DNA of 64,000 bases from Coffea arabica (taxonomy: Eukaryota > Streptophyta > Magnoliopsida > Gentianales > Rubiaceae), in contig NC_092312.1 of assembly GCF_036785885.1 (NCBI RefSeq), positions 14,030,001 through 14,094,000 of the forward strand, read 5' to 3'. The translations under genes were made by a program, and so were the position numbers. The notes beneath the pieces were generated by a model, which ran no database searches, was not told the origin of the DNA, and saw only the letters and a program-made list of their open reading frames with translations. The stretch's first letter is position 1; every line of letters starts with the position of its first letter. This document shows positions 1-12,600 of the stretch, in pieces.

Positions 1-1450
1 AGTATAACTTTCGGATCAAATTCTCATAAATTGAAAGTGGGGTTGTGAGGTGCCACAAGCACACTAATTTGGAAGTGGGATTTAGCCCAAACATAATTAA
101 CTCACCATCAGTCTTGTTCTGTTAAAAAAGAAAGGGGTAATGATTGTGTCAATTTCAATTAGCACTAAAAGATAAGTTCTTCTTCTGCAGCACACACCTT
201 CAAAAAAGCAGAAATAATTCACATCATGAATGAAGATTCTTTGTCCTTTTCACTAAAGAAAGACACTACTATTCGTTTGCTGCCTCTATTACTGCTCCCA
301 CTGAATGGAGACAAATTATCAACAATTTATTTGATGCAATTTTCGAATGAGTCAAAATCATAAGCCCTTCTTGAAGATCAAATTTTCGGGAACAGCTAGC
401 ATTAATCCTCATAGGTATTTGATGATTTTTTAGCGATCAATGAGTAAAAATCAATTCGTGTTGAAGGAAAGGAAATCTAGGAAGTTGCTTCTATCTTTTT
501 TCTAAATCAAAGTGGCAATTGGTATTCTTAATTTGCATTCTTGCGATATTCCCACCTCTCATTCTAATGCTTTTGGTTATCAAATCAATGGCATGCTAAA
601 ATCTCACTTTGGTCTCATGCATGGCAGGAAAAGAAAAGGCAAGATTTATAAAAAAGAAAAACAGAACAAGAAAGGAAAAATTATTGCTACGAGTTCTGAT
701 ATTTGTCAACTGATGTAACTCAAAGATCACACAACTTGTACACAAATTGGTTATTCAGACATAAAATCAAAATTTTTAATAACTCACAATACTTGTTGCC
801 AAGATGAGTGGGTGGTCTACTAAGTAGAATTAAAGTACGTACCTGAGTTGAAAATCTTTGAATAGACATTGAAATACTACTTCAGTTGCTTGGGCTTTAA
901 CAGCTAGTTTGGGAGTTTAGAATAGAAAAGAAAAGGAGAGAAAGCTTAAGTTATGAAAAAAAGAAAAAGAAAAGAAGAGATTTAGTTTTGACGTTGTTTA
1001 GGAGTTTAAGAAAGAGATGAAACGATACTAGATATATATGTTGATAAAATTTTGTTTAATAGAGATTTAGGGATAAAAGTGGCATCTTAAATTTTGTAGC
1101 TGTTAGAATAATCCATCAAAATCTTCCTATTTCCTTTCTTTTCCATCGCTCAACCCCTCGTAAACCTCAGAACAAAGATATCTTTTCTCACTTTTTTTTT
1201 TCTTTTCCCCTCAAATCTAAGCAAGCTCCCAAACTAAGCGTAAGAGTTGAATCAAGCATTGCAAACCTAATTTCCATGATGGTAAGAAGTATAAAAGCCA
1301 AGCAACATACATAATAATTTCTTTCTTTCTCCTTTACGTAGTGAAGAGACTAGTTCTCACCTAACAACAACATGACGTTCAAAACCCTGTTCCTCAACAA
1401 ACATTAACTTCATAATGAAGGCAGAACTTGTTTTCCATTTTCAGCCCAAT
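1..1450. other. Intergenic stretch downstream of the cellulose synthase gene
   Basis: I see no gene here. Short open frames such as the one at 512-718 have no recognisable domain and no exon-like context. The sequence is AT-rich with A- and T-runs. The right end, near 1450-1698, is probably the 3' untranslated region of the minus-strand CESA gene. Confidence 0.5.
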
Positions 1451-1698
1451 ACATTGAAACCATTTGATATTTTCATGTGCTACAGACTTTTTGTACACTC
1501 AAAACAATTCTTACAAGTAGAGTCTTCCTGTTACCTTCACCTGCTTCTCTTGAGTTCAAAATTGAAGCCAAAAATCTATATAAGCTGCTGAAGATTTGAG
1601 GTTTGCATGTGATATGATTGATGAACACAAAGCTCCCACTTAAACTGAAGCGACAGCTAAAATACTTTTTAACTTGCATTGCAAGAAGCATGTCAAGC

Positions 1699-4600
1699 TT
1701 AACAGTCAATGGAAATGCAGCCCTGAGAAAGGTTAGAGGGATCCTGTTTGCTGACGAATGGATCAATCTTTACCCAGATAAGAGAGAAGACAGAGGCTAA
1801 TAGCACAGACCACAATACCACGATGGTTGGAGTTCGGTTTTGGCGGCCCATCATGCCCTTGAGGAAAGGATAGAGATGAAGAATCACCCAAAATGCAAAG
1901 AAAATTTTACCAAATAAAGGCCCCCATGATTCATATCCACTGTTGAGAGCATCAGAAAATCCAGCAACAACACCAACCAGGTTGATTATGAGAATGGTGG
2001 TTGGAGGGATCAATACTGTTGTCCACTTGATAATGTAGAGCTCTCCAAACTCTGTATCATCTGCTGCTTTGGCTGTAACTGTGAAGTTTGTGTCGATACC
2101 AGCAAGCATTTTGAGGAATCCCTGGAAGACAGCAAAGAGATGGGCAGATACTCCTCCAATAACCCAAAACTGCTCGTTACGCCACAATGCTTCGATGCTT
2201 ACACCACTCCATCTCAGTTCAAGTACACTAGTTGCAATGATGGAAAGGAAGAGGCCAAGAAACAGAACACTTGCAATATTTGACAACTGAAATCCAAGAC
2301 ATTCGAAAATGGTTCAGAGTTAGCTCTATGGTTTGCTATATTATGATTTTGTGCATTTTGATGTAACAACACGCAAATTACCGTTGGTATGATGAATTTC
2401 CCTGTTAGGAGGCATATGGCAGGCAATATACAATATGCTACCAGAGGAAGAGATGTGAAGGGATAGACAATGGTGTTAATGTATGCAAGCCTTTGAAGCC
2501 ATTTAAGACGGCCTCCTCCAAATCCATACCACAGAGGACAATGTCGGCTCAAGAAAATCTCCACAGATCCTAAGGCCCATCGCAGAACCTGATGCAATCG
2601 ATCAGACAAGTTAATTGGGGCTGATCCCTTGAATGCAGGCCTTAAAGGCATGCAGTATATTGATCGCCATCCACGGCAGTGCATCTTGAAACCGGTCAAG
2701 ATATCCTCAGTCACTGAACCATAAATCCAGCCAATCTAAGAGAAGAAGAGAGAGTGAGAGCTCCAAAAAGCATAAGCATTTCTAATGGATGGTTCAACAA
2801 AAGTTGAAGTGTAACTGTATGAACAAGAACTCTGGCTTTAGGGAGTGAAAAGCTCACAGTAAGGTGTTTAAAGAGCGTGATGAAAAATGGGAAAATCATA
2901 TCGTATGACGAAGATTGTCAATGAGTAAAATTCTAATTTGTCATCCAATCGGGACAATGATTGACACCAAAAAATAAAATAAAATAATAAGAAGAAAAGA
3001 TACCGGAAACAGAAAATGTCTAGGTTCTCTAAATCAATTCGCCCATGGACTGAAAATGCAATGCAAGAAGCAATCGGAGACAGGAAACAGCTTTCTAACC
3101 TCTTTACCCCATGCAGTCTTCTCTTCATAACTGCAACTGATAACCTGAATTGCTTCTTTGATCAGTATGGATGGATGTGCAGACTCAGCTACTCCTCCAT
3201 TTTCCATTAGGGTTGACTCGATAAAAACAGAAGACATTCCGAAAGTTTTCTCAAAACTCACTTGGGAGATGAGTAATGACCTCTCATACTCGTCATAACC
3301 TGAATAAGTTATCACAGTTGCATCTCAATATCTGCTATTATTCTAAGACTACTACTTGAATCTGCAATCTCATAGATTCCACTATTGATTGACTGGAATA
3401 GTTTTTCAATGAGAGTTAAATTTTCTCTCTTAGGGTCAAAGAAAAACTTACTCTCAATTTCCCTAAGGTTAAAGATGGCAGCATTTAGATCTTCCCTCTT
3501 TGCATCACGATAAAGCTCTGAAGGATCTTTCTCTTTTGCCTGCTTCTTACGAGGGCAACAACAGCAACAGTTTGAAGATGAAGAAGCCTTAGGTATACTA
3601 GTCAAAGATGATGGTCCATAACCATAAAGTGCTTGCCTGTTGAAAACACAACCAGTACCCACATATACAGGTCCTTGAATGCCATCCAACCCTTTCATGT
3701 TAACCTGTTATCCAATTTAATGCAAGGTATTAAAAAATTATTAGCAATCCCAATTGGAGTACTTTTAACTAAAACTAGCCATAATATGATCCAAAGGTAA
3801 ACTCACTGACGCAGTAACAATGAGGTTAAGGTATCTTGATTTAACAATTAAGAAATATAATGAGGTCAATATATCACAATTACCTTACACTAAGGAAGAC
3901 AAGATCAGAAATGTATGTAAATAGAAGGAGTTACTGTTCCATTCATAAAGGAAAGGTACTTTCTGACAGGCTGCATATTTTTTACATTAGTTCTTTAACA
4001 GAACTGGATTAACAGAAAGAGGGATCTTACATCAAAGAAAACTGTGTTTCGGTTAGCATATCTATCACTCTTATCAATGCCATCAAACCTCTGAGGGAAC
4101 TGGACATAACACACATCCCTGCCAACTTGTGGATCCATCAAGAAACACATTGCCTCTCGAATGGCCTTGCTATTGTTGACATAGTGATCACAATCAAGAT
4201 TGAGAATGTATGGTGCATTTGTGAGAACTGCAGACACCCTTACCTGTAAGCGATCAATGATATGGTGTCAGTTGAACAAGATATACTGAGATGTACAGAG
4301 TCACCAATCTTATTTGATAAAATACTTGTACCAGAGCATTTTCAGCACCAGCCTTCTTGTGGTGCTGATAACCAGGTCTCTTCTCTCTTGAAACATAAAC
4401 CAGTCGAGGAAGTTCATTCCCTTCTATGTCTTGGGCACCAGTATTTCCTAAGAAAACCTGAAAATAAGATTGAACAATTGGTTGAGTAACCAGACTGATC
4501 AGATTGTGATGCTGCAGACCTTTGGAACAGAACTTTACCACAAAATTTGATGCAACTAAATATTTTCTAATAGTTGATAACCATTGAGACATCCAACATA

Positions 4601-7600
4601 TTAGAATATACAATAGGTTGAACTATGAATAACTCGTATCAGGTGCCTTAGCTGCTTACAGTAACAACTATGCAGTCGATCAATGTAGTCAATCAAAAGG
4701 GACTTTTCCATCATCATTAAACCCAAACAAATGATCATTTAAGATAACCAACCTGAATCATGCCAGGGTGGTCACGTGTGTTATTTCCTGGCCAAGGCGT
4801 TCCGTCCTGCATTGTCCAGCCCTCCTCTGGAGTTTTTTGAGCTTTGGCTACCAAAGCATTTATTCTTACTTTGAACTCTTCATAATCTCTCTGCAGTTGA
4901 AAAACAACAGAAAAAGAAAAAAGAAGACAATCCTTAGACTGTATCTAGAAAATATATCTCAAGCAGTGAGAGATATAGTCTACAATACATGGATGAAATT
5001 GCATTCTAGACATTAAAAGGAACTTGCTGCATATGCTTACTTTCATTGCTCTCCGTTCCTTGACAAAAGAAGGCTGCACTTTATCCTTCAAGTAATCAAA
5101 CTTCTGCGAGAAGTAAAATTCTGGTGCTCGTGGTTCAATTTGAAACTTATTGCAGAATGGAACCCACTTCCTTGCAAAGTCAGCAGTTTCGACAAGGGAT
5201 TCGAATGTTAGCATTGCAGCACCATCATCAGAAACATAACAGGAGACTTTATCAACTGGATAGTCCACAGCAAGGATTGAAAGAACAGTATTGGCAGTTA
5301 TCAGGGGAGGTTCTTTCAGAGGATCAACAGTACTAACAAAGAAATCCACTCCAGCAAGCTGAGGTGGTTCTCCCTCTCTCTCATACCTGTCATTGTATGA
5401 AGACAATCATCTTCCATGCCAACTCAAGATTTAACAAGAGCATTTATGCAGATTAATCCACCCTCAAAGAAACTTCATTTTTGCAGCATATTCAGGTTGT
5501 TCCACTGTTCTAATACGTGTTCTCTTTCTACTTAGGTTAGATGGAACACGAGAACAAGTGATAAAATATGATTCAGTGATAAGTGTTAGAGAAATAAACA
5601 GCTTTACTGGTTAGTTATTTTTGAAAACACTGACTATGAGCATTTAGATGCTACTTGAAACTAAAAGCACAAGAATTACTGTTATGACACTTATGATAGT
5701 AATCACCTCTTCCTGTCAATTAAAAGTAGATTGGCAAACAAAAATTAAGTCTGTATAGGGAAGAGGATCAGGAAATTCTAGTTTAACAATATGTGTTGCA
5801 TGGATTCATGTCTAAAATCTATACCTCATAGATAGCCTGTCAACGAATGTTTCCCTGTTTATTGGGGACCATTTAGGGAACTGATCCAACACCCAAGAAA
5901 AAGCAAACCAGATCTCACAAATAACTGAAGTAAGCCAAAGACCATAGGCACTATCCACTGAATGCGTCAGTCTATATTGGAAGAAAAGGCCCAGAATGAC
6001 CAGCCGCATTATAATTACAATTCTGTACGAGGTCAGTTGAGTTTTAGGTATTGGAACAACTTGAGAAAGTGGCTGTGAAGCGTCTGCCAATCTGCACAAG
6101 TATCACATTTTGGTTACAGATACGTATTATAAATCAAGCAATCATATGGGTGGCTTAAATATAGGAATTCTCAGGGATTTGTGGAAGGCACAAATAATGG
6201 GATGATACCATATTCTACCAATGAAATGAGGCCAAAAATCAGATATCTCTTTGGTAGCAATACCCTAAAAGCCTTCCCTTTTTCTACTTCTGTGATACTC
6301 GAGATATACTGTGGAATACTTGGAGATTGAGAAAGCTATTGTACAATCGCATTCAAAAGTTTGCTACCATATCAGTAGCATTCTACTGTTATATGCAGTG
6401 TTGCCTTTCAAAGTAAAACATCCCAAATGTTTCCTGGACCTGTGTGTGGTCTGATGTCTATTTTCGTAAGCTTGAATGTTCTATTTTTGTTGTTGATAGA
6501 ACTTCCAGGAATCGTTGGCTCTCTCCGATAAGAAGAATGTCTTTAGTTGATAATAAATAATAGACCCTCCAATGAAAAGTTTAGACATCATATCAGCACT
6601 GTACATCCGTCCACGCACCTTTTTTTGTTTGGTTTTACCTTTTGGGAAATCAATCACGGGTTCAAGTTTTTAAATACTTACTGTTGTTCTTTTTCTTCCA
6701 TCTGCTGCTCTACGGGAATTTGAACTTCTTTTACGGGCTTGCTTGTGGCTTTTTTCTTCTTGCTCTTCTTTTCCTTCCAGCTCTCTACCCTATTTTTCCA
6801 GATTGGATTGCCAGATTCATCATGGTATTCTTCAATTGGCAATAGAAACAGAACGCAAGTCAGTTCCCAGCAAGCTACAAGAGAATAGACATGTAAATTA
6901 AGTTTTGAAACTTCAGCTTACTCACCACTGTCAACCGTGGAAACACTACTTATATTTCTTGCATGAAGTCCAACATCCTGCTGCAGCCACAGATCAGCCA
7001 CAAACTCAGCATTGGGGTTATCGTTTTTTGTGTTGTTATCATGTCAAAAAATATTCCAAATTTAACCACAATGTTTCATCAAAAGCTATCATTAATTATT
7101 CAGATTCATAATTTTGACAGAGTACAGATGTCCAGACCTGATCATTACTGAGACGAGAAGCCATGGTAGCATGCTTTCCAGACTCTTCGGTATTTTCATC
7201 TGCCATCAGTGAGCTATCTGTGACATCCACATGCAAAGAAGTTTAATTTAAAATTAGTAAGTAAATCATATCCACTTTTCTAGTAAGAACATATCTAAGG
7301 ACAAAAAACTTAGTTTAATGATCGGATCATTTGAGCTTTGAACTAGATTGGCATATTCTTCGAGTATTGAGCACCTTCATAAAGATTACCATTAATGTTT
7401 CTTAAACAAAATGTCTAAAAAACTGCAGGCAAAACCTCCGATTCTTTCATACACATGAGAATAAGAATGCTGCAGGCAAAATTGTCGGACGTTGCTATAA
7501 GAAAAGGGACAGTCTATGGTAAATTTTCTCCAAAGCTCTACAATTTTGTAGCATGCAAGGTTTCAGAACATGTTACTCAGTCTAACAGCTTAAAAAGCCT

Positions 7601-7911
7601 TTCCTAGAAAATTAAGTTCATTCCCGGATATGTTCCAATTCCCGAAGCCTCAATTTTTCAAAGACATTAATTAAGACATTGAAGATAACAAATGGAAATG
7701 CAAAGTAATTAAAGAAGTTCACATCATGGATACCATCATAGGGAGTGCCGCAGCGCAAACACGAAGCTCTTCCTTCCTTGATTTCATACTCAAAACAAGA
7801 TTTGCAAACTGGATAGTGGCATTCATGGCAAGCCACAAACACTTCACCATCTGAATTCAGTCCAAGTTGCTCACCACAAGTGTTGCATATTGGCACCCCA
7901 GACTCCATCAT
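1699..7911 (-). CDS. CESA8: Cellulose synthase catalytic subunit, CESA8 type (13 exons)
   Basis: Processive family 2 glycosyltransferase that makes beta-1,4-glucan from UDP-glucose at the plasma membrane. CESA8 is known to work with CESA4 and CESA7 in secondary walls. My exons are 7911-7734, 7217-7138, 6977-6926, 6829-6682, 6091-5825, 5386-5041, 4890-4753, 4457-4332, 4243-4031, 3704-3452, 3299-3100, 2735-2382 and 2286-1699, all with GT-AG introns. They total 2943 bp, in frame, for 980 residues (the family is about 985). The N-terminal RING-type zinc finger has cysteines 9, 12, 28, 31, 36, 39, 51 and 54. Two membrane segments lie near residues 165-225. Catalytic motifs are DDG (295-297), DCD (462-464), TED (676-678) and QVLRW (716-720), followed by the C-terminal membrane segments and an end in SIDC. 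The short MMES start and short N-terminal variable region favour CESA8 over CESA4 or CESA7. All key residues are present. I expect it to be functional. Confidence 0.96.
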
Positions 7912-7969
7912 CTTCGCTTAACTGTTTCCAATTGTCCCGAACCCCTAAGCCCCCTCAGTACCCCTTCCA

Positions 7970-8000
7970 CTTCTTCTTCTTCTTCTTCTTTATATGAATG
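7970..8000 (-). promoter_or_regulatory. CESA8 leader with GAA repeat and possible TATA box
   Basis: On the minus strand, 60-80 bp upstream of the CESA8 start codon, there is a TATAAAG-like box (about 7989-7996) followed by a seven-unit GAA run (7990-7970). If the box is used, the repeat lies at or near the transcription start. Position and motif are seen; promoter function is inferred. Confidence 0.35.
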
Positions 8001-8322
8001 AAAAGACACAACACTGAAGGGAACTACTAACAACTGTTGCTTTCTACACAGATTAAGCAATTTAGTGATCGTGAAGGAAGGTGGGGCGTGTTTGATTGGG
8101 TGGCTGGCATGTAGGTTGTGGCGTTGGTGTCAGATATATGTGTTTTGATCAGGAGAGAAAGATGGGAAGCAAAGTCTTTTTCTTTGGTTGATCAGAGGAA
8201 TTTGAAAAATTGCGGGAGTTTGAAGTAAGGCTATTTGCTGTTGGGCTTGGCACATCTCCAACCAACTGGACAGTCTTTAGAAATACGGCCACAATCAATG
8301 AAGCTGACAGGCTTTTAGAAAA

Positions 8323-8662
8323 GGGTTAATTCCATTTTGCACCCTTCAACTATACCCAAAATTCCATTTTGGTCCCTAAACTTTAAAACGGTACACTTTA
8401 ATCCTTAAACTGTATAATTTGTCTCACTTAAGCAAAATCATGAAGGAAGTGAGATGGTTTTTATGCTTAAGCGGATATCCTTTAGGGACTAAATTGGGGT
8501 AAATTTTATACTTTAAGGACTAAAATGGACAAGTACTATATTTTAGGGATTAAAATAGGACAAATTTTATGATATAGGGACGAGATTGTCCTATTTTAAA
8601 GTTTAGAAATCAAATTGAGATTTCGAATATATAGTTAAAAGGATACAAAATGAAATTAACTC
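8323..8662. mobile_element. MITE with terminal inverted repeats, about 340 bp
   Basis: The left end reads GGGTTAATTCCATTTTGCAC and the right end is its imperfect reverse complement (GAGTTAATTTCATTTTGTAT read from the other strand). The interior carries diverged inverted copies of a 'ggtccctaaactttaaa' type sequence, so the whole can fold into a hairpin. There is no coding capacity. It lies about 400 bp upstream of the CESA8 start codon. A partial relative is at 56405-56597. Confidence 0.7.
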
Positions 8663-9173
8663 ACTGTGTAGCCTCGATCCCAAGTTTAGTGGAATTAGCC
8701 ATTCTTGAATTCATGGTATTAGTACTCTTATGGGGACGTTCAATCTAATCTACAACATTTACAAGGGTTTCCCTTTCACGAATTCAATACGAGGGGGAGG
8801 GGAGAGAGAATCTCATCCTAGCCTTGTTGGTGGTATAAAGCTTCATACATACTCCATGAAGCTTAATGTATTAACTGTGAATTTGTAACATGAAGATGTT
8901 ACAACAGCCTTTTTTCTAGGTGATTGTACTTGTAGTTTAACCAGCATCCTTGTGCGAAAGAGAAATCTCACAATTGTAAAAGCAATTACACGATACAATT
9001 GATGGTTCGGATAGATGTATTTGAATAGAGGAATAAATTTATTGAATGACAACTTTTGATGAGTGAAAGGAATTTCCTACCATTGCAAAAATAATTGCAT
9101 TACACCATTGATGGTTCATATGGGATGGATGTAGTTTAATTATATGACACAACTGAAAAACTTGTTGAGTTTT

Positions 9174-9220
<47 letters not shown>

Positions 9221-9662
9221 ATTCCCTTAATGTCTTACATCTATTATGTTAGTGCTTGCATTACATCATCTACAAATGGCCTTTTTTAGATTTATTATTT
9301 TTATGGGCTTGCATGGGTGAGGGAAGAGTTGAAATTTGTTGAATTTGCCTCTATACTAACATATCAATTTTCTCAATTGAAATTAAGCAAGAAAACCAGA
9401 GGATAAGGAACAAAAAAAGAAAAGAACCATTACCAATTCATATAAGCATAAAATAAAGAAACACTTTTGCACTCTACAAAATGCCACATCCTAAAGTATA
9501 GGTCCCAATGTAGAAGAAGGTTATGGCCAATCTGAAGGCGGAAGAAGAGCCAAATGCAAATGGATAAAAGCAGATCCATTGCCTTTTGTACAAGCATCAG
9601 TGGAAGAAGGAGACTCCGCTTACTTTGAGGACCCAGAAAAAGGTCAGAGGTGTTCTTGTAAT
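8663..9662. other. Intergenic stretch between CESA8 and the WD40 gene
   Basis: AT-rich with no supported gene. It contains a TA dinucleotide microsatellite at 9179-9217. The part near 9480-9662 is probably the 3' untranslated region of the minus-strand WD40 gene. Confidence 0.5.
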
Positions 9663-12600
9663 TTATGTAACAGAATAAACCTTGACCACTCTGGATGTGT
9701 CACAAACAACTAGGTTCTCTGAATCCATCGGCGTAGTACAGAGCCAGTTAGCCTGAGAAAAATAACCCCCTCTGTTAGGAGAAGAGAATATCCGAGGAGG
9801 AACAAGGACTGAATTGAAACATGGGGAGAGAAATGAGAGAGGACTCACTTTTCTGCTCAAGCTGAAATTACTACATAGAAGATCACTACTGCTGCTGCCT
9901 GGTCGAACATCAAAAGATTTGGACCAATCCCATAACTTTACTGATTTATCATTGCCCCCTGAAATTACAAATTTACCTTTCTCCCCAAACATTGAAAACG
10001 TCCTAATACAGATAACATTAAGTCAGTGATGTTTTCGTGGAACTGTATATTTGCTGCAGAACTTTTTTAGATTGATATGAAACACTTACACACAGGAAAC
10101 AGCAGCAGTATGCCCTCCCAAAGAGTGATCCAAATGCAACTTCCTTTCATTTTCAAGACTTGGAGGATTAGCAGGAGCAGGAGAAGCACTGCTTCCTGAC
10201 ACAGACTTTGTACCTTTCTTAGGTTTAGATGAAGTTTTGGGCTTCGCTGCAGCAAGTTCCGATTCAATATTTATCACATCTACAACACCATCACCTCTAG
10301 CCACAGCACAGATCTTGCCCAACTTATCTACCATATCACTATCAGGAACTGCCAGGGAATGGACAAAAGCAGGATTCAAGCATTGTCCAATATTACCTCC
10401 ATCAGCAATGTCAGGTGTTCCTACAGCCAAATAGAAAAAAATTCTTAATTCAGCATAAAAAGCAGGTACCGGATAATTTTTCAAATTAAAGTAGTTCTGA
10501 ATTAAAATGTCTTTAGAACTCGATAAGAGAGTAAAAGCTTCAACAGAAGTGATCTCCACTTGTAAAATTTGTCATTCAACTCGGAAAAGTATTTTCGTAT
10601 ACTGACAAAAGTGTAAAACAGTTAAATGATAAGAGTATGAGAAGGTGTAGATACCAAAGTCTATCACTTTCAGAGGGCGCCCCTTTGAGAAGTCCCACAA
10701 CACAAGCTTCGAATCAAGACCACCAGTAATTACTACAAAAGCAAAACCACAAGACAGTGGATGGCTATTATGGTTTCAGGCTAGTTATGCAATTACTGAA
10801 AGATAGCAAAAACTGTTGAAGAAAACATCATATAGTACAACTTGGAAATGATAAATTTTCATGACACCTAAAGTCAGGAGATCTGGAGCAGTAACTATTT
10901 TGGAAAGAGCTAGCACGTCAGGAGAAGAATTTACATCAATCTCCCAAATACCCCAGACACATTTTGCAAGATGATGCACTTGCGTGAAGCAACAATAATA
11001 TCAAACTCCAAGACAATACAAAGGGAAATAGACTTTAAGTGTTATTAATTCTAAAAAGGCAAGTTGCGCATAATGTCACAGCTGTATGCTTGTGGATGCA
11101 AAAACTAAGTCTTGCACCAAAATCAGTAATGACCACACAAGATGGCTCAAAAAGTCCAATCTCAAGTCTTCAGTTGATTCTGTTACACAATTTGCAAATG
11201 AGAGGAGTGAGAGAAGTGTGGAGCTAATGCAATACGCTTAAGTCAAAGGAAAAAAACTAAGAAAATATTAGCTATAACCTAACATTCAACGTGATAATGT
11301 TAGGCACTTGAAAACTTATAAAAATATTCACTTTCTAGCTATAAGAACACTGAAAAACCCTTAAAGTCAAGTAACTGTTTGGGCATATCTTCCTCTCAGA
11401 CAGTGTACCACACCTAGAGTCCACTTATATGCAATTCTGCAAAAATTTTCCTAATAGACGCATTCTCTTCCTAGAAATCACCACAAGGACACAGCAAACA
11501 TCTACAGAAATTTGTGTAGACAATTCTTATCTCCTTTTACCAGGAAACCTTCTTTCATGCAACCTGCAAGCGACATATGTAACATTTCATTATGTTATTT
11601 CATAGATCACGCAACATCCACCCTCTGTATCACTTGCCAGCTTTCTGATTTTATTGGTGAGAAATCACATTACAACAGTTAAATACAAAAAAAATAAAAT
11701 CAGCATATAGTGTACTTTTTGTTCAATACCAATATATCGAAGGCCAAACTACTCTTCTAGTGAGCATCTGATAGTAAAGATTCGACAAAGAGAAACTTTC
11801 AAAATTGGCCAGTATATCATATATGTACAAATGGTATTAGCACAAGCTTGTGTTCATATAGTTGTAGCATATATAAAAAGACAATAATACTTGAAGACAA
11901 AAGCAGTTGAGTCATATAGCAGTTTATCAGGTATTTAATGAGAAGGTGAGCCTCATATCCAGGCATGTAGCCAAGTAAGGGAAATCATCTATTAGACTTA
12001 AGAGCGCAAGTCATGAGCATAACAAAAGAAAATTATTAAAATTACCTTCCCAGGGTCTCCAAGAAAGGAAATGAACACTGCTACAAATCTGAAGGTAATA
12101 AGGAAGGAAATAGAGTGTGTACACTTTCTTAAAACAACCGCTAAATCGGCAATTGGTAAAGGGTGTGTTTAGATGCCATTAGAGATTAAGCATGAAAGTC
12201 AGGTCTGCAATCCCTCGCAACAGAAAATACATCCAGAACAACAGCTAAAAGGGGCATACATACATACACACACACACATACATACATACACACACATACA
12301 TACATATACATATATATATATATACATATATATATTAAAAGTTTGCATGTTATTTTGAAATAAATAAGATTAATAAAATGTGGAAAGCACATTCTTCTTA
12401 GACAAACTGACCAGTGTCTTTATTTAGAAGGATACACTTGAGTGGCCAGCTCTTAAAGTTTTATAAAGGCAATGCTGCCTGATGTCAATTATCCGTAATA
12501 GGGACAGAATATAAGAATCAATTGTGAAAGCAACAGAGGTTCATAATAAAGAAAGGATTTTCTGCAGTCGAAGTTTTCTAAAGATGATCAACTACAGAAA

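Noticed and set aside
512..718. Small lysine-rich open frame
   Set aside because: The tail is encoded by an A-rich low-complexity stretch, with no domain and no promoter-like context.
12173..12392. Small open frames on both strands around the ACAT microsatellite
   Set aside because: They are translations of the repeat inside an intron of the WD40 gene.
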